Assembly (NCBI GenBank): GCA_015231865.1
Contig: JADGAU010000018.1
Span: forward strand, 1 to 34,099
From: Gammaproteobacteria bacterium
GTDB lineage: Bacteria; Pseudomonadota; Gammaproteobacteria; GRL18
Reading direction: 5' to 3'
Length of the DNA: 34,099 nucleotides
The translations under genes were made by a program, and so were the position numbers. The notes under the pieces are model-generated. The model was not told the origin of the DNA and made no database searches. It saw only the letters and a list, made by a program, of their open reading frames with translations. Shown here in pieces: positions 27,174 to 34,099 of the stretch (position 1 is its first letter; every line of letters starts with the position of its first letter).

Positions 27174-28136
27174 TTAGTATAAATCTGCAAGCAAACGATG
27201 TAATGCTGCTTTTTGTTCTTCTGCAGTATTTCTAAGTACCCCGGTATTTTGAAGTATTGATAATAATTTATGAGGTGCATAGCCTTTATACCCGACTATT
27301 TCTACATGCCCCGCTTTAACTTCAATATTTTGTATATTGGTGTATTGATCAACTTTGATGTTGTATTGTTCTGGTAAACTAAAAACATAATCATCTTCTA
27401 TACAATTATCTTTGTCATTTTTTCGTCGACAAGATTGGCGTTCATCCGTAACAATTTTAATGTAGCTATCAACCGAGCTCATTAACGCAACAGGATTTTG
27501 TATAAAGCCAGATTGTGGTGTAATTTCATACCAGTTGTCTCCAGTAACAGCCCAACATGCTGCAGGTACAAAGCCAAAACTTAACCAGTGCAATAATTTA
27601 TTACCACAGGGTTTTGCAACTGTCATTCCGCCTAAAGGTGCAGAAACGGTTACCAGCTTTAAATCAACACTTTTATCTAGCCAATTATCTTCATATTGCG
27701 TTTCCATTGCGTGACGAGCCACTAATCCACCCATGCTATGCCCAATAACAGAAATGTTTTTGTTTTCAACTTTTTTGCTCAATTCATTTAAGGCGGTAAT
27801 TAATTTTTCTGAACTATCTACAAGACTATCCCTATCATCATAGCTAAAGCAGAAAGCTTGCTGACCATGAAATGCAAAAAGCTCGGCCAATGAACGGAAA
27901 CGACCTGCGGAACCATTACAGCCATGAACTAATATTGTGATTGGTTCATTGGTATTAAAATGTAGTGTTTGATCATTTGAATCAGTACAGTTGCCAAGAC
28001 TATTAATCGTCACTTTTTTATCCGGAATTGGTAAGTGCCCGATTTCAAGTCTATCAGTCTGTGGAATATACTCTGGTGATGTTGAACAAGCACCCAGCGT
28101 TATCAATAACATTAAAATAAAAATAATTTTTTTCAT
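27174..28136 (-). CDS. Lipoprotein alpha/beta hydrolase (lipase-like)
   Basis: About 320 residues from the ATG at 28136. Residues 1-17 are a lipoprotein signal (MKKIIFILMLLITLGAC) with lipobox LGAC and C17 as the lipid-modified cysteine. The mature part is an alpha/beta hydrolase: ILVHGCNGSAGRF gives the oxyanion region, and GHSMGGLVARHAM the nucleophile elbow with S134. A late His in KAGHVEIVGYKG could complete the triad. Substrate unknown; lipase or esterase is likely. An earlier TTG in frame at 28145 would add three residues but would place charge before the signal. It is alone on its strand, with the rpsO promoter downstream and a divergent gene upstream. Confidence 0.8.
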   Translation of the reverse strand: MKKIIFILMLLITLGACSTSPEYIPQTDRLEIGHLPIPDKKVTINSLGNCTDSNDQTLHFNTNEPITILVHGCNGSAGRFRSLAELFAFHGQQAFCFSYDDRDSLVDSSEKLITALNELSKKVENKNISVIGHSMGGLVARHAMETQYEDNWLDKSVDLKLVTVSAPLGGMTVAKPCGNKLLHWLSFGFVPAACWAVTGDNWYEITPQSGFIQNPVALMSSVDSYIKIVTDERQSCRRKNDKDNCIEDDYVFSLPEQYNIKVDQYTNIQNIEVKAGHVEIVGYKGYAPHKLLSILQNTGVLRNTAEEQKAALHRLLADLY

Positions 28137-28362
28137 ATCATTCAAACAGAAAAATAGTTTGGAGTTTGTATTGCAATACTACTGTTTAAGTTTATTTTAT
28201 TCAAATAACTTTAGGATCCATTTTAAATGCAGAAATGAGCATTAAATTTTTCATCAATAACAAATAAAATTAATTAAAACAAAATTTAAACGTAATCAAT
28301 AGAAATATAGCTACTTTTATTTTATCATCAATAGGTATTACAACTATATTCCAGGATAATCT

Positions 28363-29523
28363 ATGACCCAAAATACCGGCCCCAGAGAAATTACTACTCC
28401 TTTTAGACCTATTCCACTTGATGTACCAGAGGGTATGAAGCCTAACGAATTTTTTAATAGTACTGAAAACCTGAATGATCTGGTCAATAATAATGGTCTG
28501 CTTTCAAACCCTGAAAACTTATTGCTTTATCGAAAAGCACTGGGGCATAGCAATATATTTGATACTTCAATTATCTATAACACTTCTAAAACGATTCTTA
28601 ATCCACTTGGCAGGCCCGTTAGACGAACTCAGGTGCCTAAAGGTGTGAAACATGTCTGGAATCGCATGAATCAGATTATTATTGAATACATGGTTGAGAA
28701 ATTCCCAGATCCCAAAAAACACTTATTGCTTGCCGGTGAAGCAAGTTTAGACTCGACCTGGCCATTAACATCACCTGGCGTGCCCAGTATTAGAATGCTT
28801 CATAATCACTTTATTGTCTTTGATCAGCAACAATTGAAACAAGCTAAAATTGCAGATACTGATAACCCCAATCTGACCGATGGCGGCCAACACAGTTTGT
28901 TTCAGGCCTATATGAAAGATGTATACCGACAATTTATGAGCAATCTTGATCTTAAAATTTTAAAACCAATGCATACTGAAGACTCTCAATTAAAACTTAC
29001 CGGGTATCCACAAGGCTTACCTTGTTGGGAAATAACCGGTGGCGTAGAAAGTCTCAAAAATGTTCGTTTATGGTGTGAATATGATCAAGTCTTAAAAGGT
29101 TTTATTGATTTTTATCGAACGTTCTTCTCACAAGTTTCTTCTAGAAATTCACCTGTACCAAAAGATAGTTATTTTCCAAAGCAAATAAGATCTGAGCTAT
29201 TATTTAATAATGACTTTTTGAAAACCGCAAAGAAAATTCGTAAGCAATGTATTTCTGATCCAAGATATGCCAATGCGATTCGCTGGCAGCCCGCATTTAA
29301 GCAATTAATCTTTAGAAATGACGAAGGTAAGTTAGTGGTAACGATTAGTCAAAATTCTATTGGTAATGCAATTACTGAACTTTTAGGTGTGGTTGTGAAA
29401 CGTTCCCCGGATGCCGAAGCTTATGAAAAAGCTGAGCCCGCATTAATTGAAAAACTTCTTGAAGTTAGACAAAGACTAATTGAAGCAGATCTCGGTGATG
29501 CAATAGATACGTCTAGCTGGTAA
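28363..29523 (+). CDS. Unrecognised 386-residue soluble protein
   Basis: I do not recognise this family. The protein is hydrophilic, with no signal peptide or membrane helix, and mixed alpha/beta composition. Notable segments are RTQVPKGVKHVWNRMNQIII (about 90-110) and VPSIRMLHNHFIVF (about 145-158), where the HNHF motif could be metal- or phosphate-binding. Another is YPQGLPCWEITGG (about 220-232), and the C-terminal helix is rich in Glu and Leu. It starts at ATG after an AGGATAA site and is followed 61 bp later by a small membrane protein on the same strand, so the two may form an operon. Codon use looks like its neighbours. It is clearly a real gene from its length and ribosome site. Confidence 0.7.
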   Translation: MTQNTGPREITTPFRPIPLDVPEGMKPNEFFNSTENLNDLVNNNGLLSNPENLLLYRKALGHSNIFDTSIIYNTSKTILNPLGRPVRRTQVPKGVKHVWNRMNQIIIEYMVEKFPDPKKHLLLAGEASLDSTWPLTSPGVPSIRMLHNHFIVFDQQQLKQAKIADTDNPNLTDGGQHSLFQAYMKDVYRQFMSNLDLKILKPMHTEDSQLKLTGYPQGLPCWEITGGVESLKNVRLWCEYDQVLKGFIDFYRTFFSQVSSRNSPVPKDSYFPKQIRSELLFNNDFLKTAKKIRKQCISDPRYANAIRWQPAFKQLIFRNDEGKLVVTISQNSIGNAITELLGVVVKRSPDAEAYEKAEPALIEKLLEVRQRLIEADLGDAIDTSSW

Positions 29524-29584
29524 GTTGATAAGTATCCCTACTTTTGGTTAAATATCACAGGTATATAAAAAAAGGAAATTATTT

Positions 29585-29992
29585 ATGCGTGGTGCAGGTG
29601 GAACGTCGGGTGGTGCAGGCCAGTTTTTTATTGGTTTTATTATGATGTGTGGCGGTTTTTATATGTTATTAAATGCCATTCATGTCACCTCTAGTTTTGG
29701 TTTTGGTGCACGTCTTTATGGGTTCGCTGCCTATGGTTCAAACTGGGGCATTACTAGCGGCATGATCATGATTCCATTTATGTTTGGTGTAGCAATGATT
29801 TTTTATAATAGTAAAAATGTTATAGGCTGGTTGATAGCAATTGGCTCTATTGCCGCGCTTATTTTTGGCGTTATTTCTTCTATTCGTTTCAGCTTTAGAA
29901 GTATGAGTGCCTTTGATTTAATCACGATTTTAGTGCTATCAATGGGTGGATTGGGATTGTTTTTAAGATCTCTTAAAAAGTTTGATGATTAG
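29585..29992 (+). CDS. Small four-helix membrane protein
   Basis: A 135-residue protein. It has a Gly-rich start (MRGAGGTSGGAGQFFIG) and four hydrophobic segments: about 12-30, 52-75, 78-98 and 108-128. The C-terminus LFLRSLKKFDD is charged. I recall similar short proteins starting with MRGxGGTSGG and ending GLFLRSLR in varied bacteria, of unknown function. A clear AAAGGAAA site precedes the ATG. It probably shares a transcript with the gene before it. Confidence 0.65.
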   Translation: MRGAGGTSGGAGQFFIGFIMMCGGFYMLLNAIHVTSSFGFGARLYGFAAYGSNWGITSGMIMIPFMFGVAMIFYNSKNVIGWLIAIGSIAALIFGVISSIRFSFRSMSAFDLITILVLSMGGLGLFLRSLKKFDD

Positions 29993-30026
29993 AGGAGTTT
30001 GGCCCGTATGTACGGCCGGCCCCTCT
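29991..30026 (+). terminator. Hairpin after the membrane-protein gene (possible terminator)
   Basis: Overlapping the stop codon, AGAGG pairs with CCTCT around an inner CCGTA...TACGG hairpin that is GC-rich. There is no real T run after it, so it may protect the 3' end more than terminate. Confidence 0.35.
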
Positions 30027-30085
30027 TAATAGAAGTATCATCAAATCCAGAACATAAGAAAGCAAACAGTTAAAAACAAATATTA

Positions 30086-30301
30086 TTACGCCGTTTTAGA
30101 ATATAAACTTTCTGTTTCGTGATCAACTTGAGTTAATGCAGCTTGAATGTGATTTACTTCTTTTTCTTCAAATAATGCTTCGCCACACTGTGTGCATACC
30201 CATGCAGGAACTGATTCCCAAGAAATATGATAACCATTTCTGTCGGCACTAAATGGCGCAGCACTTTTAATCATTTTACCTTTACAGTGATAACATTCCA
30301 T
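30086..30301 (-). CDS. YgiT-type zinc-finger protein (MqsA-like antitoxin N-domain)
   Basis: A 71-residue protein with two CxxC pairs (C3/C6 and C36/C39) in the pattern MECYHCKGKM...VPAWVCTQCGEALF, the YgiT/MqsA zinc-binding domain. The C-terminal DNA-binding domain of full MqsA is absent, so it is a zinc-domain-only version. It starts 1 bp after the stop of the DUF4258 gene, with its AGGAAA site inside that gene's end. Tight coupling suggests it is the antitoxin of a two-gene module. Confidence 0.8.
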   Translation of the reverse strand: MECYHCKGKMIKSAAPFSADRNGYHISWESVPAWVCTQCGEALFEEKEVNHIQAALTQVDHETESLYSKTA

Positions 30302-30302
30302 T

Positions 30303-30620
30303 TTATTTCCTCTTTTTTAAGTCGGAGTGCCATTGGTCTAATGCGGGTAGATAGGCTGTAATTATAGCAAGATATTCATCTTTTGGTGCACAGACAACAT
30401 GTATCGCTCTATTTTCCTCTTGCTTTGATAAAATATGGAGAAGCAAATAGCTTTCACCTCTTGGATCGTCATGATATTCTTCTATAATTTCACCATGATA
30501 TATTGATTCTCTAATCTCGTCAGTAGTAATCATTCTGTCAGGATGAGAGAGTTGTTTTATTGCATGAGGCAAAAATAAGATTTTCTTATTAGCTGAATTT
30601 ATAATTTTACTATTCATCAA
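30303..30620 (-). CDS. DUF4258 protein, putative toxin
   Basis: A 105-residue small basic protein. FLPHAIKQLSHPDRMITTDEI gives the conserved early HA and R residues, and GEIIEEYHDDPRGESYLLLH the central strand motif. HVVCAPKDEYLAIITAYLP with the W near the end matches DUF4258. Such proteins are commonly paired with a YgiT-type zinc-finger protein and are thought to be RNase-type or related toxins. It is first in the pair, upstream of the zinc-finger gene. Activity is inferred from family and context only. Two start codons (M1, M2) are adjacent. Confidence 0.78.
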   Translation of the reverse strand: MMNSKIINSANKKILFLPHAIKQLSHPDRMITTDEIRESIYHGEIIEEYHDDPRGESYLLLHILSKQEENRAIHVVCAPKDEYLAIITAYLPALDQWHSDLKKRK

Positions 30621-30906
30621 TTTAAATCGAATTCCAAACTAGTTAAATTCATATCACAAATTACATAAACTGAACTTAGAGAAAACACATGGGGTATTCA
30701 ATTACTTTACTAAGCCCATGAAGTGAATCAGGCATTTGTTGCTTCTGAAGTGAATCAGCCATTTGTTGCTTCGTAATATGGCTAGATTCATATACTTAAT
30801 TAGCCTGATGTGTTCCTTTATTTTTACGTGTTGCGCAAGAATCAAAGATAAACATCCTCTCAAATTCAATCATATCCAGAGATAAGTTACATCTCCATAA
30901 TATTTG
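30621..30906. other. Non-coding region between DUF4258 and caspase genes
   Basis: About 285 bp. Apart from the two 27-bp repeats I see no gene, and no convincing promoter or terminator. It contains the 3' trailer of the caspase-like gene and the upstream region of the toxin-antitoxin-like pair. Confidence 0.4.
30721..30773. repeat. Two tandem 27-bp direct repeats
   Basis: The units at 30721-30747 and 30748-30773 share AAGTGAATCA, then G or C, then CATTTGTTGCTTC, with one substitution and a one-base end difference. On the minus strand one frame reads KQQMADSLQ then KQQMPDSLH, but that frame is only about 40 codons long and has no ribosome site, so I do not call a gene. Confidence 0.9.
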
Positions 30907-32760
30907 TTATAAGTCTCTGGCTAAGCGGAAACCGGTTAAATTAAGATTACGGTTAGTGAAGCTTCCATTACGATAAGTAGCTCGTAAGTTTGTGGCATCG
31001 AAACTCCAGGAACCACCACGATTGACTCGAGTATTACCATTTGATGGACCAGATGGGTCAGTTACATTACGAGATGGGTAGCTACCTTTCCTATCCTGTA
31101 CCCATTCCCAAACATTACCACTCATATCATATAATCCTAAACCATTTGGTGATTTTTGACCCACGCTATGATGTCCGTTTTCCCATTCTTCATCATACCA
31201 ACCATAACTAGATACATCATCTCCTCCACAATATTTCTGTTTTTTGCCACCACTACGACAAGCGTACTCCCATTCGGCTTCACTGGGTAATCGATACTTT
31301 TTACCTGTACGTTGATTTAGTTTCTTAATAAAATCCTGTACATCATTCCAACTAACACTCTCTACAGGGTGGCTGCTTCCTTTTGGAAATTTGGATGGAT
31401 TATAGCCCATAATCTCACTCCACTGACTCTGTGTGACTTCATACTTACCTAAGTAAAAATTCTTTGTGATACAGACTTTATGAACAGGTTTTTCATCATT
31501 ATTACCATAATAACTCCCCATATCAAAGCAGCCTTTAGGCACCTTTATTAACTCCATACCGGTAATCGATTCAGTTATGCTTCTAGAGTTTTCCTTCAAC
31601 TTGGCATAAACTGTTTGGTTAACACCTGCTACCAACTTAATACTCTGTTCCCAAGTGCTATAACCATCCTTACTAACTTCAATCTCATAGATACCAGGTT
31701 TAAGTTTTAGGTCTAACCGTGTGCTACCCTTATCTTCACCATTAATTGTCACTGTATCACCATTGAGATTTGAACGGATAGTCAATGTGGCATCCACAGG
31801 TATAACTTTAGTCTTAAGCGCTTCTTTAGCATTAAATTCCTTTAACTTAATTTCAGCCAGAACTTTATAATGGCCATTGGAGTATTCTTTTAAATAAGCC
31901 TGATACATTTCTTTGCTATTATCAGATATCACCGTATTCCAAAAGGTGTTTTCCTGTTTGTCGGCCATATCCGAGTCAGCACTGGCTACCTGAATGTTAG
32001 GCTGAGTAACCGTAACATTCCCATTAAAGTAAAAATCACCTAAGATAACCCCTTCAAAATAGGGAACTTGTTTTTTACCAGAAGCATTACTAACGGCAAT
32101 GGCTGTTTGTTTAAAGACTTTCTCGACATTAAAACCTTTTTTATTGATATTTTTCATTAACTTTTCAGTAAATAAACCATTTCTACCACTGCCATCAGCG
32201 GCCACATCACCCGGAGAAGTGGCATATAAAATTACGGAGCCTGTTGGAGCCTGCATTTTAGCTAAACCACGAGTTGAACTTCTAAAACTTCGTGAAAATG
32301 GATTGTTACGACACGCATCAAGAATCATCATATTTAGGCCATTATCGGCTAATGACATTTCACTTAAAATCTGGCCTGCATCCACCGCTTTATATTTAAT
32401 ATTCGCTTCAGTTATATTGGCACCAGTGGGAACCAGGTAGTTAGTATTATTTACCTGTACCCCATGTCCTGCAAAAAAGAATAAGCCAACTGTATTTTTT
32501 TGATAAAGCTTTTTACCAAACTTCGTAATGGCCTCTTCCATTTTTTGCTGATTGGCATTAATCAGTTTAGTTACTTTAAAACCTTGTCGTTTTAAAACTT
32601 TAGTCATATCTGTGGCATCATTACCAGGATTAGTTAGTGGCGCATTTTTATAATCAGAATTACCAATCACTAAAGCAATACGGTTTTGTTTTGCCTGTAC
32701 AGCTTGAATACAGAAACTTATCAATAAAGCTGTGATAAATAGAGAGTATTTTTTAAACAT
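30907..32760 (-). CDS. Secreted caspase-like protease with PEGA and SUMF1 domains
   Basis: A 617-residue protein. A signal peptide (about 1-23, cut after AVQA) is followed by a caspase/peptidase C14 domain (25-250). The dyad residues are H99 in FFFAGHGVQ and C150 in ILDACRNNPF, and both are present. A linker (about 270-312) looks like the short helical segment often seen after such domains. A PEGA domain (about 322-388) is followed by a SUMF1/FGE-fold domain (401-617) with GMELIKVPKGCFDMG, SHPVESVSWNDV, YRLPSEAEWEYACR and GNVWEWVQD. Where formylglycine-generating enzymes have two active-site cysteines after RGGS, this protein has Phe and Leu (RGGSWSFDATNLRATYR), so it is unlikely to make formylglycine and may bind a ligand. 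It is alone in its transcript. The start has no clear ribosome site, but the signal peptide fixes it. Confidence 0.88.
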   Translation of the reverse strand: MFKKYSLFITALLISFCIQAVQAKQNRIALVIGNSDYKNAPLTNPGNDATDMTKVLKRQGFKVTKLINANQQKMEEAITKFGKKLYQKNTVGLFFFAGHGVQVNNTNYLVPTGANITEANIKYKAVDAGQILSEMSLADNGLNMMILDACRNNPFSRSFRSSTRGLAKMQAPTGSVILYATSPGDVAADGSGRNGLFTEKLMKNINKKGFNVEKVFKQTAIAVSNASGKKQVPYFEGVILGDFYFNGNVTVTQPNIQVASADSDMADKQENTFWNTVISDNSKEMYQAYLKEYSNGHYKVLAEIKLKEFNAKEALKTKVIPVDATLTIRSNLNGDTVTINGEDKGSTRLDLKLKPGIYEIEVSKDGYSTWEQSIKLVAGVNQTVYAKLKENSRSITESITGMELIKVPKGCFDMGSYYGNNDEKPVHKVCITKNFYLGKYEVTQSQWSEIMGYNPSKFPKGSSHPVESVSWNDVQDFIKKLNQRTGKKYRLPSEAEWEYACRSGGKKQKYCGGDDVSSYGWYDEEWENGHHSVGQKSPNGLGLYDMSGNVWEWVQDRKGSYPSRNVTDPSGPSNGNTRVNRGGSWSFDATNLRATYRNGSFTNRNLNLTGFRLARDL

Positions 32761-33006
32761 AGGCGTGGACGCTCAATTAAATATCATTCTCACAATTATA
32801 GCAGTTAGGAAAAAATATCACTAATTTTGATAATGCTGGGATGTCTTGTTAATGAGGCTCAAATAACAACAAGCCCGCCGTATAAGAATTTCAAAATCAT
32901 TCAATTCGAAAAAGAATTCATCAGTTATGGTTAGGAGTAACTTGTCATTGAAGGTATTTCTTAACAAATGCTCGTTCTATTAATTGCTGAAATTGATTTA
33001 TAAGCT

Positions 33007-33093
33007 CCATGGTTTGAAATTACTTTATAAAGGTTTGTACTGTTTGAGTGAAACGAGTTTACAATACTTTTATAAAGTAATTTTGAACTATGG
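33007..33093. repeat. 87-bp imperfect palindrome (REP/MITE-like)
   Basis: Outer arms of 25 bp (CCATGGTTTGAAATTACTTTATAAA and its near complement ending CTATGG) match at all but about four positions. Inside, GTACTGT pairs with ACAATAC with one mismatch around GTGAAACGAG. It would form a long hairpin if transcribed. The core resembles the TTTGAGCGAAGCGAG palindromes common in gammaproteobacteria. It occurs once in this window. Confidence 0.75.
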
Positions 33094-33200
33094 TGCTTGA
33101 TTTATAGTTCAACCAGTTCAACCGCTAAAATCTCCAATTCATGGAAATATACGCGGTTGAGATTCACCAAAAACTGTTTAACCGTGTGTCATGAAGCATG

Positions 33201-33234
33201 TTGACTGTTCACTAATGTCTGTCCACTGATAACT
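33201..33234 (-). repeat. Degenerate heptamer array E (minus strand)
   Basis: On the minus strand the units are AGTTATC, AGTGGAC, AGACATT, AGTGAAC and AGTCAA. They are diverged but stay in 7-bp register with the AGT start. The array ends 4 bp from the hpt stop codon. The first unit is a rotation of the complement of TAACTGA. Confidence 0.6.
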
Positions 33235-33238
33235 GATT

Positions 33239-33805
33239 TTACATCCCCTTTACAGCATAAATTCCCGGTGCATTTCTGAGCATGGTTTTATAGTCCATGC
33301 CATAACCAAAGATGTATCTATCCGGCACGATAAGTCCGGTAAAGTCAGCGGGTTCACTTTGTTTTCTATCATGTTCTTTATGAACTAAAACACAGGAATA
33401 AACTACTTTGGCTCCCTGCTCCTGGCAATATTGAATAATTTGTTTTAACGTTTCACCAACATCATGCATATCATCAATTAATAACACCGTTCTATCTTTT
33501 AAACTTAGTGTTGGTTTGGCAATCCATTTTAAAGTCTTACCCGACGTTTCATAACCATACCTTGTGGCATGTAAATAATCACATTGTAATTGGAAATTAA
33601 GTTTTGGTAATAACTCACCGCAGGTAATTAACCCTCCGTTCATAACAGCCATAACAATAGGATTAGTACCTTTTAATTCTGTGTTCAGTTCTATTGCCAG
33701 CTTTTCAACTGCCCGCTCTACTTCTGCTTTTGTATATAGACATTCCGCTTCGGCCAATACATGCTGACTGTGCTCAAATAGCTGCTCGTAATTATCTTGA
33801 GTCAT
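33239..33805 (-). CDS. hpt: Hypoxanthine-guanine phosphoribosyltransferase
   Basis: A 188-residue type I phosphoribosyltransferase. The PRPP-binding loop is VLLIDDMHDVGETL, a slightly unusual form of the VDDxxDTGxT motif. MNGGLITCGELLPKL is the early PP-loop, and PDRYIFGYGMDY matches the hypoxanthine/guanine-type C-terminal motif. It salvages hypoxanthine and guanine to IMP and GMP using PRPP. It is divergent from the gene starting at 33848, with 42 bp between them, so both promoters are packed in or near that gap. An AGGAAA site lies a little far (13 bases) from the ATG. Confidence 0.93.
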   Translation of the reverse strand: MTQDNYEQLFEHSQHVLAEAECLYTKAEVERAVEKLAIELNTELKGTNPIVMAVMNGGLITCGELLPKLNFQLQCDYLHATRYGYETSGKTLKWIAKPTLSLKDRTVLLIDDMHDVGETLKQIIQYCQEQGAKVVYSCVLVHKEHDRKQSEPADFTGLIVPDRYIFGYGMDYKTMLRNAPGIYAVKGM

Positions 33806-33847
33806 GGTAAAATAAAATTTCCTGTATTAAAAAACTCATTATAAATC

Positions 33848-34099
33848 ATGATAGATAATATTTTTAGTTCAAAAGAAACTTTTAGAGATCATTTTGAACA
33901 AGGCTTAATTAAATTACTGCAATATGATGAATTAGGCGTGTTTATATTAAGCCTCGCCAATGCCAGCTTTGATCAACATACCCATGATAATACAGAAGAA
34001 GCTTTATTAAGTCGTTATCATTATTTGAAACAATTATATACCGAAGCTTTAAAAAATGGTCAGCAACTTCAAGTTCCCGATGATGATTTAATGGTTTTT
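33848..34099 (+). CDS. Start of an unrecognised gene, cut by the window edge
   Basis: The frame is open from ATG at 33848 to the end, giving 84 residues. It begins MIDNIFSSKETFRDHFEQGL, then YDELGVFILSLANASFDQ, and ends at VPDDDLMVF. It is probably soluble and helical, with no signal peptide or membrane helix. I have seen similar openings (LGVFIL-LANASFD, then DDLLVFLK) in gammaproteobacterial hypothetical proteins but cannot name the family. It is divergent from hpt. Confidence 0.65.
   Translation, partial: MIDNIFSSKETFRDHFEQGLIKLLQYDELGVFILSLANASFDQHTHDNTEEALLSRYHYLKQLYTEALKNGQQLQVPDDDLMVF

Larger units (their letters stand above)
32761..33238. other. Non-coding region between caspase gene and hpt
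   Basis: About 480 bp without a convincing gene. It holds an 87-bp imperfect palindrome (33007-33093), an 8-bp inverted repeat TCAACCGC...GCGGTTGA (33118-33160) and a degenerate heptamer array against the hpt stop. The left part (32761-33006) shows nothing I can name; it should contain the promoter of the caspase-like gene. Confidence 0.5.

Noticed and set aside
30640-30880. Small minus-strand protein containing the 27-bp repeat
   Set aside because: The frame is bounded by stops, only about 28 codons follow the first ATG, and there is no ribosome site.

Overview
The window is about 34 kb of AT-rich DNA from a motile, apparently polarly flagellated gammaproteobacterium. The assignment rests on the order flhA-flhF-fleN-fliA-cheY-cheZ-cheA-motC-motD-parC-parP-cheW-DUF2802, which is the Pseudomonas/Vibrio/Shewanella polar flagellum and chemotaxis arrangement, and on the rpsO-pnp pair and a sigma-54-type promoter in front of flhA. 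Species cannot be named. Intergenic heptanucleotide arrays and an exported caspase-like protein recall large sulfur-oxidising Thiotrichales (Beggiatoa-type genomes carry TAACTGA heptamers), but that is inference only.

Layout. 1-333: debris, consisting of a 37-bp exact inverted copy of part of the neighbouring EAL gene and a remnant of an ISAs1-family transposase. 334-3744 (-): a fused ammonium-transporter/PAS/PAS/GGDEF/EAL protein. 4002-9040 (+): four signalling genes in a row, namely a lone receiver, a receiver-PP2C phosphatase, a receiver-receiver-histidine kinase, and a histidine kinase with a degenerate Hpt-like tail. 9067-24232 (-): the flagellar/chemotaxis block, transcribed from flhA toward a DUF2802 gene. 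24471-26963 (-): rpsO-pnp with its own promoter, leader hairpin and terminator. 27174-30620: accessory genes, comprising a lipoprotein alpha/beta hydrolase, two unrecognised genes in tandem, and a DUF4258/YgiT-type toxin-antitoxin-like pair. 30907-32760 (-): secreted caspase-PEGA-SUMF1 protein. 33239-33805 (-): hpt. 33848 to the end (+): start of an unrecognised gene.

How the genes work together. FlhA is the export gate. FlhF and FleN set flagellar position and number. FliA is the late flagellar sigma factor. CheA, CheW, CheY and CheZ form the phosphorelay to the motor, ParC/ParP place the array at the pole, and MotC/MotD form a stator. cheB, normally found between cheA and motC in this layout, is absent; a perfect 17-bp inverted repeat lies in its place. 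The two regulatory blocks to the left (cyclic-di-GMP enzyme with an ammonium-transporter sensor, and the receiver/kinase/PP2C set) could tie nitrogen or stress state to motility or surface life, but no direct link is visible.

The most unusual sequence-level feature is a set of five intergenic arrays of exactly 7-bp units, all sharing an AGTNNNN register (three on the + strand, two on the - strand), each array with its own unit sequence.
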